A stretch of 38,705 nucleotides of DNA from an uncultured Clostridia bacterium (GCA_944386415.1 CALXAY010000012.1:1-38705); one strand, 5' to 3'; shown: positions 17,265-26,914, numbered from the stretch's first letter. Translations and numbers: made by a program. Notes: generated from the letters alone by a model not told the origin.

Positions 17265-17414
17265 ATGGATAAATTACTTGAGATATCAAGAAAAAAGTAA
17301 ATATCATATAGTAGTTTAAAAGAAAATTGGAAAATATTAAAGTAGTTTCCTAGCCTAAAAAATTACCAAGAAAATAATATGTTTAAATTATTTAATATTA
17401 TAATAATTTTATGA
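17265..17414 (+). pseudogene. Possible degraded ORF with two internal stops
   Basis: Reading from the ATG at 17265 gives MDKLLEISRKK, stop, ISYSSLKENWKILK, stop, then 22 more codons. The composition is protein-like across the stops, suggesting a decayed gene. There is no good ribosome-binding site and no recognised family. The rest of 17223-17456 shows nothing else I can support except the GGAATGGAGAG site of uvrB. Confidence 0.2.
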
Positions 17415-17456
17415 ATTACATGAATTTTTTTGTAAAAAAAGGAATGGAGAGTAAAT

Positions 17457-19419
17457 ATGTTTAAATTACATTCAGAATATAAACCAACAGGAGACCAGCC
17501 TGGTGCAATTGAATATTTATCAAAAGGAGTATTAGAAGGTAAGAAATTCCAAACACTTCTTGGGGTTACAGGTTCACGGGAAAACTTTTACAATGGCTAA
17601 CATAATTGAGCAAGTACAGAAGCCAACATTGGTCTTAGCACACAACAAAACACTTGCTGGACAACTCTATTCAGAGTTCAAAGAGTTTTTTCCAGAAAAC
17701 AATGTTGAATATTTTGTGTCATATTATGACTATTATCAACCAGAAAGTTATATACCATCAACAGATACTTATATTGAAAAAGACTCTTCTATTAATGATG
17801 AAATAGATAAATTAAGACATTCAGCAACATTATCATTATTTGAAACAAGAGATGTAATAATAGTTGCATCAGTTTCTTGTATATATGGTTTAGGAGACCC
17901 TGTTGATTATCAAGAAATGATGCTATCTTTAAGACCAGGTATGCAAAAGGGAAGAGATGAAGTATTAAAAAAATTAGTCAGTATGCAATACACAAGAAAT
18001 GAAATAGATTTTAAAAGAGGAACTTTTAGAGCAAAAGGTGATATTGTAGAGATTTATCCTTCAGACCAATCAGAAGAAGCAGTAAGAGTAGAGTTTTGGG
18101 GAGATGAAATAGAAAAAATAACTCAAATAAATGCACTAACTGGAAAACCAATAGGCTCAAGACGACATATTTTAATATCTCCTGCATCACATTATGTTAC
18201 AACAAAAGAAAAAATGGATAGAGCGATTGTAACAATAGAACAAGAAATGGAAGAAAGAGTAAAATACTTTAAATCTCAAAATAAATTAATAGAAGCACAA
18301 AGAATAGAGGAAAGAACAAATTTTGATATAGAAATGATGAAAGAAACAGGATTCTGTTCTGGAATAGAAAATTATTCAAGACATATAAGTGGAAGACCAC
18401 AAGGAAGTCCACCATATACTCTATTTGATTATTTTCCAAAAGATTTCTTGCTTTTAATTGATGAGTCACATGCAACGATACCACAAGTAAAAGCAATGTA
18501 TAACGGAGATAGAGCAAGAAAAGAATCTTTAGTAAATTATGGATTTAGACTTCCATCAGCATTTGATAATAGACCACTTACATTTAAAGAATTTGAAGAA
18601 AGAATAAACCAGGCCATTTTTGTAAGTGCTACTCCTGCTGAATATGAAAAAGAACATAGTAAAGAAAATGTAGTAGAACAAATAATAAGACCAACAGGAT
18701 TATTAGATCCTAAGATAGAAGTAAAACCAGTAACAAATCAAATAGATGATTTGTTAGAACAAATAAGAATAAGAGTAAAAAAGAAAGAAAGAGTGCTAGT
18801 CACAACCTTAACAAAGAAAATGGCAGAAGACTTAACAGAATATTTAAAAGGTTTAGATATAAAAGTAAATTATATGCATTCTGATACAAAAGCATTAGAG
18901 AGAATGGAGATTATTAGAAATCTTCGTTTAGGTGAATTTGATGTGTTAGTTGGAATTAACCTTTTAAGAGAAGGGTTAGATATACCAGAAGTATCTTTAG
19001 TTGCAATACTTGATGCCGATAAAGAAGGCTTTCTTCGTTCCGAAAGGTCACTTATTCAGACAATAGGACGTGCTGCTAGAAATACAGATGGAACAGTTAT
19101 AATGTATGCAGATGAATTAACAGATAGTATGGAAAAAGCAATATCAGAAACAAATAGAAGAAGAAAAATACAACAAGAATATAATGAAAAGCATCATATT
19201 ACACCTAAGACAATCAACAAATCTGTAAGAGATTCAATTTCAATTATAGATGCAAAAGATATAGAAGTAGAATATAAACTTGAAAAAGAAGATGACATTA
19301 AAGAAACAATTAACAAACTTACAGATGAAATGTTAAAATTTGCAGCAGAGATGGAATTTGAAAAAGCAGCTGAATTACGTGACAAGATAAGAGAATTAGA
19401 AAAAATATTAGAACAGTAA
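17457..19419 (+). CDS. uvrB: Excinuclease ABC subunit B, read through one in-frame CGG (+1 frameshift)
   Basis: UvrB is the damage-verification helicase of nucleotide excision repair. The first frame encodes 40 residues from [20 protein letters not shown] to TLLGVTGS, then CGG at 17577-17579; the unshifted frame ends after 47 residues. Skipping the C gives [10 protein letters not shown], completing the Walker A box GVTGSGKT at residues 36-43, and continues for a total of 653 aa. Further marks are [20 protein letters not shown] (the beta-hairpin), helicase motifs ([20 protein letters not shown]) and the C-terminal UVR motif ([15 protein letters not shown]). The ATG follows GGAATGGAGAG. No start signal exists near the ATG at 17593, so the shifted part needs the upstream start. 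Confidence 0.9.
17577..17579 (+). other. In-frame CGG +1 shift site in uvrB
   Basis: Context is GGT TCA C GGG AAA ACT. The extra C splits the Walker A glycine-lysine box before Gly41. The unshifted frame ends six codons later. Confidence 0.7.
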
Positions 19420-19435
19420 CTAGAGGTATAGATAT

Positions 19436-20101
19436 ATGGAATATAATGAAAATAAAATAGTTATATTTGATTGGGGAGGAATAGTAGAAAGTCATAAAAA
19501 AGAAGAAAATAACTATTTTAAAATAATTGTAAATATAATAAAATCAATAAATCCAGATATAAATGAAAACGAAGTAATAAGTTTATGGAAAAAGTGTACA
19601 TATGATAAAGATGGAAAAAGTATAAGTACTTGTAAAGAAATTAAAGATGTAGAAAAATGGTTTAGTAGAATAAAAGAAGTATATAAATTAAAATGTAACT
19701 TTACAACATTTCGTAATATTTATAGAAAAGAATTTGAGAATGTAGATTATTATAAAGACATGGTAAAATTAGAACATGAAACAAAAAGAAGATGTAAAAT
19801 AGGGATATTATCTAATCTAACATTATTGGATAAAGAAAGACTTGATAAACAATTAGATTTAAATAAATTTGATTATATATGGTTATCTTTTGAACTAGGA
19901 GAAATAAAGCCTAATAGTAAGATTTATGAAATAGTAGAAAAAGATTGTAACATTACTCCTAGAAACATTCTATTCATAGATGATAGAAAGGAAAACGTAA
20001 TTGCTGCTCAAAAAAGAGGATGGAATATATGTAATTATTCCGGGTATGAAATAGATAAAATAAAGGATAAGATAGAAGAATTTATAGTTAATAACAAATA
20101 A
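19436..20101 (+). CDS. HAD-superfamily hydrolase
   Basis: The 221-aa protein shows HAD motifs: motif I IFDWGGIV (nucleophile Asp; the usual second Asp is Gly, as in the YihX-like FDxGGV group), motif II ILSNLT, motif III KPNSKIYE and motif IV NILFIDDRKENVIAA. A small-molecule phosphatase is likely, substrate unknown. It begins 16 bases after uvrB with a weak AGAGG site and is probably co-transcribed with it. Confidence 0.8.
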   Translation: MEYNENKIVIFDWGGIVESHKKEENNYFKIIVNIIKSINPDINENEVISLWKKCTYDKDGKSISTCKEIKDVEKWFSRIKEVYKLKCNFTTFRNIYRKEFENVDYYKDMVKLEHETKRRCKIGILSNLTLLDKERLDKQLDLNKFDYIWLSFELGEIKPNSKIYEIVEKDCNITPRNILFIDDRKENVIAAQKRGWNICNYSGYEIDKIKDKIEEFIVNNK

Positions 20102-20173
20102 GAATATAGCAAAGATTTAATACAAATTACAAATTTAATAGTATCTTTATATGTTAAGAGTGGAAATAATGAA

Positions 20174-20599
20174 CTAAGCAAAATTTAAAATATTAATAAT
20201 TACTGTATAAATAGCCCATAAAGAAAAATATATAATAACATACCACCATTTTGGATAAAAGAATTTTAAATATTTTTTATCTAAAATGGTGTTTATTATA
20301 TATAATAAATCTAATGAGAACAAATATATAATTAATATAAAAGTAAATGGATTAGACAAAAAAGAAGAAAAAAGATTACCATTTATAAAATTAATAATAC
20401 ATCTAGTAGAGCCACAACTAAAACAATGTATACCATAATTTTCATACCAATAACATGATGGAATAATATTAATTAAAGAAGAATTAACAAATACAAAAAT
20501 TAATACCAATACAAGTAGAATTAGTAATTGTATAAGTAGTAATTTCAAATATTTATTATTATTTATAATATTTATAATCCTTTTTAATTTGTTTAACAT
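20174..20599 (-). CDS. DUF2752 membrane protein
   Basis: The 141-aa protein has about three membrane helices and the DUF2752 motif CFSCGSTRCI (family CxxCGxTR), preceded by an IPSCYWYENYG segment. The function of this family is unknown. The ATG at 20599 is preferred because AGGA lies 9 bases upstream; the ATG at 20608 touches that site. It stands alone between uvrB-HAD and the hydrogenase operon. Confidence 0.75.
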   Translation of the reverse strand: MLNKLKRIINIINNNKYLKLLLIQLLILLVLVLIFVFVNSSLINIIPSCYWYENYGIHCFSCGSTRCIINFINGNLFSSFLSNPFTFILIIYLFSLDLLYIINTILDKKYLKFFYPKWWYVIIYFSLWAIYTVIINILNFA

Positions 20600-20736
20600 T
20601 ATAACCATTCCTAAATAATATATTAAAAATAGAATCCTCTATTTTAATATATTTATATTTATTTTATTAATCTAGCATTAAATAGATATATTTTGACATT
20701 ATTATACAAAATTGTCAATAAAAATTATTAAAATAG

Positions 20737-20770
20737 TTGTATAAAAATTTTTACTTTGATATAATCAAAG
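20737..20770 (+). promoter_or_regulatory. Hydrogenase operon promoter with palindromic operator
   Basis: TTGTAT (20737-20742), 17-base spacer, TATAAT (20760-20765). The -10 is embedded in a perfect 17-base palindrome CTTTGAT-ATA-ATCAAAG (20754-20770), a good place for a redox- or metabolite-responsive repressor. The regulator is not known. Confidence 0.65.
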
Positions 20771-20803
20771 AAATCAAAAAAACTCTAAACAAGGAGGAGT
20801 ATA

Positions 20804-21313
20804 ATGGAAAAAGAAAAGAAGCAATGTAATTGTAAAAACAAAAAAGATTTATTTTTAGAAAAACTATTTCAAGAGTATTTACCAGAAAAAGACAATTTGA
20901 TTCAAATGTTAAATGAAGTTCAAGAGCACTATGGCTATGTACCGATGCATGTGCAAAAAGTATTATCTGAATTTTTAAATGTACCAATGGCAGAAATATA
21001 TGGTGTAGTTACGTTTTATTCAAGATTTTCATTAGAACCACAAGGAAAATATAAAATATCAGTATGTTTAGGAACAGCATGCTTTGTTAAAGGTTCTCAA
21101 AAAATAATGGATAGATTAGTAGATAGGCTAAAAATAAAAGAGGGAGAAACAACAAAAGATGGTTTATTTACAATAGAACAAACAAGATGTGTTGGAGCTT
21201 GTGGTTTAGCACCAGTATTTACTGTAAATGGTGAAGTATATGGAAGAGCAAGTGTTCAAAAACTAGACCAAGTTTTAGATGAATTAATAGAAAAAGAAAA
21301 ACAAGCAAAATAG
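20804..21313 (+). CDS. NuoE-like [2Fe-2S] subunit of NAD(P)-dependent [FeFe] hydrogenase
   Basis: The 169-aa thioredoxin-fold protein carries one [2Fe-2S] cluster ligated by CLGTACF and CVGACGLAP Cys residues, as in the 24-kDa subunit family (HydC/HndA). The helical N-terminus (QMLNEVQEHYGYVP) is typical. It passes electrons between the NAD(P)H-oxidising flavin subunit and the hydrogenase. AAGGAGGAG precedes the ATG. It is the first gene of a three-gene operon whose order (NuoE, NuoF, HydA) is that of electron-bifurcating hydrogenases. Confidence 0.9.
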   Translation: MEKEKKQCNCKNKKDLFLEKLFQEYLPEKDNLIQMLNEVQEHYGYVPMHVQKVLSEFLNVPMAEIYGVVTFYSRFSLEPQGKYKISVCLGTACFVKGSQKIMDRLVDRLKIKEGETTKDGLFTIEQTRCVGACGLAPVFTVNGEVYGRASVQKLDQVLDELIEKEKQAK

Positions 21314-21322
21314 GAGGTAAGT

Positions 21323-23179
21323 ATGAAAACATTAGAAGAACTTCATAAAATAAGTGAAGAAAAAAGAAAAGAATTAGATTTAAGAGTAAATACTAAAGCA
21401 GATACAAGAGAAAAACATATTTTAGTATGTCATGGAACTGGATGTACATCTTCTAAATCACCAGAAATTTTAGAAAATTTTAGAAAAATATTAAAAGAAA
21501 AAAATATAGAAAATGTAAGAGTAATCAAAACAGGGTGCTTTGGATTATGTGCAAAAGGTCCAATTGTAATAATAAGACCGGAAGATACATTTTATGCAAA
21601 TGTAAAACCAGAAGATTGTGAAGAGATTATAGAAACTCATATTATAAAAGGAGAATTTGTGCAAAGACTACTTTGTAAAGATATAGATGGGAAAGTTGTA
21701 AATTCGTTAGATGAATTAAATTTCTATAAAAAACAAAAAAGAATAGCACTTAAAAATTGTGGTGTAATTAACCCAGAAGATATTGATGAGTATTTAGCAT
21801 TTGACGGATATAAAGCATTAGAAAAAGTATTAACTTCTATGAAGCCAGAAGCAGTAATAGATATTATTTCAAAATCAGGACTTCGTGGTAGAGGTGGAGC
21901 AGGATTTCCTACAGGAAAGAAATGGGAACTAACTAGAGCAAATGAAGCAGACCAAAAATACGTAGTATGTAATGCAGATGAAGGAGACCCAGGAGCATTT
22001 ATGGATAGAAGCATATTAGAAGGAGATCCACATAGTGTGCTAGAAGCAATGGAAATTGCAGGGTATACGATTGGAGCAAGCAAGGGATTTATATATGTAA
22101 GAGCAGAATATCCAATAGCTGTAAAAAGATTAGAAATTGCAATTAATCAGGCAAGAGAATATGGAATACTTGGAAAAAATATATTTGGAACAGGTTTTGA
22201 TTTTGATATAGAAATAAGATTAGGAGCAGGAGCATTTGTATGTGGTGAAGAAACAGCATTATTAGAATCAATAGAAGGAAAACGTGGTCAACCAAGAGTA
22301 AAACCACCATATCCTGCGGAATCAGGTTTATGGGGAAAACCTACTTTAATTAATAATGTAGAAACATATGCAAACATAGCACAAATAATATTAAAAGGTT
22401 CAAGTTGGTATTCATCAATAGGAACAGAAAAATCAAAAGGAACAAAAGTATTTGCATTAGGAGGAAATGTAAATAACATTGGTTTAGTAGAAGTACCAAT
22501 GGGAACAACATTAAGAGAAATAGTATATGATATAGGTGGAGGAATACCAAATGGAAGAGACTTTAAAGCAGCACAAACAGGTGGACCTTCTGGTGGTTGT
22601 ATTCCAAAACAACACTTAGACACACCAATAGATTATGAATCATTAAAAGAAATAGGTTCAATGATGGGGTCAGGTGGCTTAATTGTAATGGATGATACTA
22701 AATGTATGGTATCCTTAGCAAAATTCTACTTAGAATTTACAGTAAGTGAAAGCTGTGGAAAATGTACACCTTGTAGAATAGGAACAAAAAGAATGCTTGA
22801 GATATTGGAAAAACTATGTAATGGAGAAGGAGAAGAATCAGACATATATAGATTAGAAACATTAGCAAAAAATATTCAAAAAGCAAGTATATGCGGACTA
22901 GGACAAAGTGCACCAAACCCGGTAATTAGTACATTAAACTATTTTAGAGAAGAGTTTAAAGAACACGCAATAGATAAGGCATGTAGAACACAAGAATGTA
23001 AAGCACTCGCAAAAATAGGAATTGATGAAGAAAAATGCAAAGGTTGTGGGCTATGTCAAAAACATTGTCCAGTAGATGCAATAAAAGGTGAAGGAAGAGA
23101 TAAAAGAAGAATAGATCCTAATTTGTGTATTAAATGTGGTACTTGTATAGCAACTTGCCCATTTCATGCAATAAGTTAA
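21323..23179 (+). CDS. NuoF-like flavin/NAD-binding subunit of bifurcating [FeFe] hydrogenase
   Basis: The 618-aa protein has an N-terminal thioredoxin-like [2Fe-2S] domain (CHGTGCTSSKS, CFGLCAKGP). The NADH/FMN-binding domain shows GLRGRGGAGFPTGKKW and GAGAFVCGEETALLESIEG. The 4Fe-4S motif is SCGKCTPCRIGTKRM, and a C-terminal ferredoxin domain carries two CxxCxxCxxxC sites (CKGCGLCQKHC, CIKCGTCIATC). This is the HydB/HndC layout. It oxidises or reduces NAD(H) together with ferredoxin in the complex with the neighbouring subunits. GGAGG lies before the ATG and spacing to its neighbours is 9 and 18 bases. Confidence 0.93.
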   Translation: MKTLEELHKISEEKRKELDLRVNTKADTREKHILVCHGTGCTSSKSPEILENFRKILKEKNIENVRVIKTGCFGLCAKGPIVIIRPEDTFYANVKPEDCEEIIETHIIKGEFVQRLLCKDIDGKVVNSLDELNFYKKQKRIALKNCGVINPEDIDEYLAFDGYKALEKVLTSMKPEAVIDIISKSGLRGRGGAGFPTGKKWELTRANEADQKYVVCNADEGDPGAFMDRSILEGDPHSVLEAMEIAGYTIGASKGFIYVRAEYPIAVKRLEIAINQAREYGILGKNIFGTGFDFDIEIRLGAGAFVCGEETALLESIEGKRGQPRVKPPYPAESGLWGKPTLINNVETYANIAQIILKGSSWYSSIGTEKSKGTKVFALGGNVNNIGLVEVPMGTTLREIVYDIGGGIPNGRDFKAAQTGGPSGGCIPKQHLDTPIDYESLKEIGSMMGSGGLIVMDDTKCMVSLAKFYLEFTVSESCGKCTPCRIGTKRMLEILEKLCNGEGEESDIYRLETLAKNIQKASICGLGQSAPNPVISTLNYFREEFKEHAIDKACRTQECKALAKIGIDEEKCKGCGLCQKHCPVDAIKGEGRDKRRIDPNLCIKCGTCIATCPFHAIS

Positions 23180-23197
23180 AAATAGGGAGGAAAAGTA

Positions 23198-24955
23198 ATG
23201 GAAGAAAAAATGGTTACATTAACAATAGATGGAGAAACTGTAAAAGCAAAAGCAGGAACTACAATACTTGAAGCAGCAAAATCTGCTGGAATAGATATTC
23301 CAACATTATGTTTTTTAAAAGACATAAATGAAATGGGAGACTGTAGAATGTGTATAGTTGAAGTTGAAGGTAGACGTGGATTTGCAACATCATGTATTCA
23401 AACAGTAGAAGAAGGAATGGTAGTTCATACTCATACACCAAATGTTTTAGAAGCAAGAAGAACAGTACTTGATTTAATAATATCAAATCACGCAAAAGAC
23501 TGTTTAACTTGTACTCGTTCAGGAAACTGTGAATTACAAACATTAGCCACTAAATTTAATGTTTTACATGTAGAATACCCTGGAGAGATGACAAAACATA
23601 AAATAGATGATAAATCGCCAGCAATAGTTAGAGATTTTAATAAATGTATATTATGTAGAAGATGTGTTGCAACTTGTAAAAATGTACAAGGAATCGGAGC
23701 AATTGACTGTATAAATAGAGGATTTGAGTCTTGTATATCAACAGTTGGAGACCATAGTTTAAATGATGTAAACTGTACATTTTGTGGTCAGTGTATTGAA
23801 AGCTGTCCTACAGGAGCTTTACATGAAAAAGAAACAATTAAAGAAGCATGGGCAAAGTTAAAAGATCCAGATACATTTGTAATAGCACAAACAGCACCAT
23901 CAATTAGAGTTGCTCTAGGAGAAGAGTTTGGTATGGATATTGGAACAAATGTTGAAGGAAAAATGGTAACAGCTCTAAGAAGAATGGGCTTTGATAGAGT
24001 ATTTGATACAAACACAGGAGCAGATTTTACAATTATGGAAGAAGCATCAGAATTTATAGAAAGATTTAAAGAAAATGATAACCTTCCAATGTTTACATCT
24101 TGTTGTCCAGGTTGGGTACGTTATATAGAAGAAAACTATCCAGAGTTACTTCCACATTTATCAAGTTGTAAATCACCACATCAAATGTTTGGAGCCTTAA
24201 TTAAATCTTATTATGCAAAAAAAGAAAATATAGATCCTAATAAAATATATGTAATATCAATAATGCCATGTGTTGCTAAAAAATTTGAAGCAGTAAGACC
24301 AGAAATGCAAAATGATGGATTTTACAATGTAGATAATGTAATAACAACAAGAGAGTTATCTAGGATGATTAAACAAGCAAATATTGAATTTACAAAATTA
24401 GAAGATAGTAAATTTGATGAACCAATGGGAGAAGCAACAGGAGCAGCTGCAATTTTTGGAACAACAGGAGGAGTAATGGAAGCAGCATTAAGAACGGCCG
24501 AAGATTTGCTAACAGGAGAAAAATTAGATAGAATAGATTTTGAAGAAGTTAGAGGAGGAAAAGGAATAAAGAAAGCAACTGTAAATATAGCAGGAAAAGA
24601 AATAAAAGTAGTCGCAGCAAGTGGACTTAAAAATGCTAGGACAATATTAGAAGAAATAAGACAAGGAAAAGCAGATTATCAATTTGTGGAAATAATGGCA
24701 TGTCCAGGAGGATGTATAATGGGTGGAGGCCAACCAATTAAAAATTCAAAAGTACGTGCAGAAGTAGATGTAAGAAAATCACGTGCAAATAGTTTGTATA
24801 CTATAGATGAAAAGTCAACAATTAGAAAATCACATGAAAATCCAGTGTTAAAAAAAATATATAAGGACTATTTAGGAAAGCCAGGAGGAGAATTAGCACA
24901 TAGACTATTACATACACACTATGAAAAAAGAGAAAAATATAATTTTGAGACATAA
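23198..24955 (+). CDS. hydA: [FeFe] hydrogenase catalytic subunit
   Basis: The 585-aa catalytic subunit evolves or oxidises H2. In order it has a plant-type [2Fe-2S] domain (CFLKDINEMGDCRMC), a His-Cys3 [4Fe-4S] site (HAKDCLTCTRSGNC) and two ferredoxin clusters (CILCRRCVATC, CTFCGQCIESC). The H-cluster motifs follow: L1 TSCCPGWVRY, L2 MPCVAKKFE, L3 MACPGGCIMGGGQP. A C-terminal tail of the HydA family ends the protein (GKPGGELAHRLLHTHY). GGGAGGAA precedes the ATG. Together with the two upstream genes it should couple H2 with ferredoxin and NAD(H). The maturases HydE, HydF and HydG are not in this window. Confidence 0.95.
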   Translation: MEEKMVTLTIDGETVKAKAGTTILEAAKSAGIDIPTLCFLKDINEMGDCRMCIVEVEGRRGFATSCIQTVEEGMVVHTHTPNVLEARRTVLDLIISNHAKDCLTCTRSGNCELQTLATKFNVLHVEYPGEMTKHKIDDKSPAIVRDFNKCILCRRCVATCKNVQGIGAIDCINRGFESCISTVGDHSLNDVNCTFCGQCIESCPTGALHEKETIKEAWAKLKDPDTFVIAQTAPSIRVALGEEFGMDIGTNVEGKMVTALRRMGFDRVFDTNTGADFTIMEEASEFIERFKENDNLPMFTSCCPGWVRYIEENYPELLPHLSSCKSPHQMFGALIKSYYAKKENIDPNKIYVISIMPCVAKKFEAVRPEMQNDGFYNVDNVITTRELSRMIKQANIEFTKLEDSKFDEPMGEATGAAAIFGTTGGVMEAALRTAEDLLTGEKLDRIDFEEVRGGKGIKKATVNIAGKEIKVVAASGLKNARTILEEIRQGKADYQFVEIMACPGGCIMGGGQPIKNSKVRAEVDVRKSRANSLYTIDEKSTIRKSHENPVLKKIYKDYLGKPGGELAHRLLHTHYEKREKYNFET

Positions 24956-25209
24956 GGGGACGGAGGAAAAAAACAGCATTTTTTATTTCAAAATATAAAA
25001 AAGTGTCCTAAAGCAAAAGCTAAAGGACACTTTTAGAATGCCTTACAAGGTATTCTTGCTAGAGGTAGAAAGTTCTTCGTCAACAAGTTGAGGAACCGAA
25101 AAACTTAACTTACATGCAGGTTCTTTGCTAAATGGGGTGGACTCAATAACCGTATACATTACATTAACAGGAAATTAATATAGAAATGAGACAAAAAAGC
25201 CCCGTCCCC
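24956..25209. repeat. GGGGACGG / CCGTCCCC inverted repeats bounding the hydA-guaA interval
   Basis: GGGGACGG (24956-24963) starts one base after the hydA stop, and its exact reverse complement lies at 25202-25209, eight bases before the guaA stop. A local hairpin GAGACAAAA/TTTTGTCTC surrounds the right copy. The core matches the palindrome at 7637. The pair may be the ends of a small mobile or REP-derived unit containing the RNA element at 24997-25180. Confidence 0.4.
24997..25180 (-). ncRNA. Candidate structured RNA or guaA 3' UTR ending in a terminator
   Basis: Read on the minus strand, this stretch has no ORF. It contains several stems, including GTTCTTC/GAGGAAC (25075-25100 region) and a conserved hairpin with loop TGTA (25036-25055). 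It ends in a strong terminator AAAAGTGTCC/GGACACTTTT followed by T6 (24997-25034). The last ~70 bases recur at 26832-26902. It could be an independent small RNA or a processed guaA 3' UTR. I do not recognise it as 6S, SRP, tmRNA or RNase P RNA. Boundaries are estimates. Confidence 0.4.
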
Positions 25210-25216
25210 TTTTGTC

Positions 25217-26752
25217 TCATTCCCACTCTATTGTTGCAGGTGGTTTTGATGTTATGTCATACACTACTCTATTTACATGTTCTACTTCATTTACTATTCT
25301 AGATGACACTTTTTCTAAAACTTCATATGGTATTTTACTCCAAACTCCTGTCATAAAATCAGTTGTTTCAATTGCACGAAGTGCTATTGTATAATCATAA
25401 GTTCTTTCATCACCCATAACGCCAACAGATTTTAAGTTAGTAAGTACTGCAAAATATTGATTGATACTTTTATGAAGACCTGCATTTGCAATTTCCTCTC
25501 TAAATATACTATCCGCTTCTTTTAGAATATTTAATTTGTCTTCTGTTATATTTCCAATAATACGAATTGCTAAGCCAGGTCCTGGAAATGGTTGTCTATA
25601 AACTAAGTTTTCAGGAATACCAAGTTCTAAACCTACTTTTCTTACTTCATCTTTAAATAAATCACGAAGAGGTTCTACGATTTCCTTAAAATCTACATAG
25701 TCAGGTAATCCTCCTACATTATGATGGCTCTTTATTACAGAAGATTTACCAAGACCACTTTCAATTACATCAGGATAGATAGTTCCTTGAACTAGATAAT
25801 CTACAGTTCCTATTTTCTTTGCTTCTTCTTCAAATACACGGATAAATTCTTCACCTATAATTTTTCTTTTTTTCTCAGGGTCTATTACACCATCTAGCTT
25901 CTGTAAAAATCTATCTTTACAATTAACACGTATTAAGTTAATATCAAACTGATTCTTAAAAACTTCTTCTACTTCATTACCTTCATTTTTTCTAAGTAAA
26001 CCGTGATCCACAAAGATACAAGTTAAATTCTTTCCAATTGCCTTATGTAATAATATAGCAGCAACAGAAGAATCAACTCCACCAGATAAAGCACATAATG
26101 CTTTTTTATTTCCGATTTTTTCTTTTAAACTTTTAATCTTTTCTTTTGCAAAAGAAGATACTTCCCAGTCACCTTTACATTTACATATTTCATATAAAAA
26201 GTTTTTAATTACATTAATACCATTTTCTGAATGAACAACTTCTGGATGAAATTGAATACCATAAAAGTTTTTATCTTTGTTTTCCATTCCACTATTTGGG
26301 CAAGATGGGGTAGAAGAAATAGTTTTAAAACCAGAAGGTAAATTTTCTACAAAATCTGTATGACTCATTAAAAAGTTGTTAGTAGAATTAAAATCTTTAA
26401 ATAATAAGGAATTATTATCTATTTTAACGTTTGTTACTCCATATTCTCTTTTAGTTGCTTTTTCAACTTTACCACCTAAAATTACAGTCATAAGTTGCAT
26501 ACCATAACAAATTCCAAGTATTGGAATGCCTAGATTAAATATTTTAGAATTACACTTAGGACTATCTTTTCCAAATACACTTGCAGGTCCTCCAGTAAAT
26601 ATTATTCCTTTTGGATTTTTTTCTTTAATTTTTTCTATTGAAATATCGAATGGAACAACTTCAGAATACACATTACATTCTCTTACTCTTCTTGCGATTA
26701 ATTGATTATACTGACCTCCAAAATCTAAAATTAAAATTAATTCGTTTTTCAT
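25217..26752 (-). CDS. guaA: GMP synthase (glutamine-hydrolysing)
   Basis: The 511-aa enzyme converts XMP to GMP. The N-terminal glutamine amidotransferase domain has the nucleophile Cys82 in [11 protein letters not shown] and His/Glu in [11 protein letters not shown]. The ATP-pyrophosphatase domain carries the PP-loop [11 protein letters not shown] (about 219-229). The C-terminal dimerisation domain ends in the conserved PPATIEWE. Length is typical. GGAGG lies 12 bases before the ATG. It faces hydA, and the preceding enzyme of the pathway, guaB, lies 1.1 kb away on the opposite strand. Confidence 0.96.
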   Translation of the reverse strand: MKNELILILDFGGQYNQLIARRVRECNVYSEVVPFDISIEKIKEKNPKGIIFTGGPASVFGKDSPKCNSKIFNLGIPILGICYGMQLMTVILGGKVEKATKREYGVTNVKIDNNSLLFKDFNSTNNFLMSHTDFVENLPSGFKTISSTPSCPNSGMENKDKNFYGIQFHPEVVHSENGINVIKNFLYEICKCKGDWEVSSFAKEKIKSLKEKIGNKKALCALSGGVDSSVAAILLHKAIGKNLTCIFVDHGLLRKNEGNEVEEVFKNQFDINLIRVNCKDRFLQKLDGVIDPEKKRKIIGEEFIRVFEEEAKKIGTVDYLVQGTIYPDVIESGLGKSSVIKSHHNVGGLPDYVDFKEIVEPLRDLFKDEVRKVGLELGIPENLVYRQPFPGPGLAIRIIGNITEDKLNILKEADSIFREEIANAGLHKSINQYFAVLTNLKSVGVMGDERTYDYTIALRAIETTDFMTGVWSKIPYEVLEKVSSRIVNEVEHVNRVVYDITSKPPATIEWE

Positions 26753-26784
26753 AAACTTATTTTACCTCCAAACTTTTTACTAAT

Positions 26785-26814
26785 ATTATCATAAATGGCA
26801 ATAAAAGTAAACAA
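26785..26814 (-). promoter_or_regulatory. Probable guaA promoter
   Basis: On the minus strand, TTGTTT (26814-26809), 18-base spacer, GATAAT (26790-26785), 32 bases before the guaA start. Confidence 0.4.
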
Positions 26815-26831
26815 AATGAAGTAAACCACAT

Positions 26832-26902
26832 AAAAAGTGCTTTCAAGCAAACTAATCTCAAAAGCACTTTAGGAATACCTTACAAAGTATTCTTGTTAGA
26901 GG
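26832..26902 (-). ncRNA. Second copy of the 3' RNA hairpin-terminator module
   Basis: On the minus strand it reads CCTCTAACAAGAATAC, then a hairpin GAATACTT-TGTA-AGGTATTC, then the terminator stem AAAGTGCTTT/AAAGCACTTT followed by T-run. It lies in the 3' UTR of the 94-aa gene. It matches the element at 24997-25065 in sequence order and structure, with base changes that keep pairing (CT/AGG to TT/AGG) and an identical TGTA loop. Confidence 0.5.
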
Positions 26903-26914
26903 ATTCATGAAAAG

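Noticed and set aside
24956..25216. CRISPR or tRNA gene in the hydA-guaA gap
   Set aside because: No regularly spaced direct repeats and no T-loop GTTCGAATC-type motif or acceptor stem were found there or elsewhere in the window.
25212..25394. Plus-strand ORF overlapping the guaA end
   Set aside because: It lies antisense to the conserved guaA C-terminus and has no ribosome-binding site.
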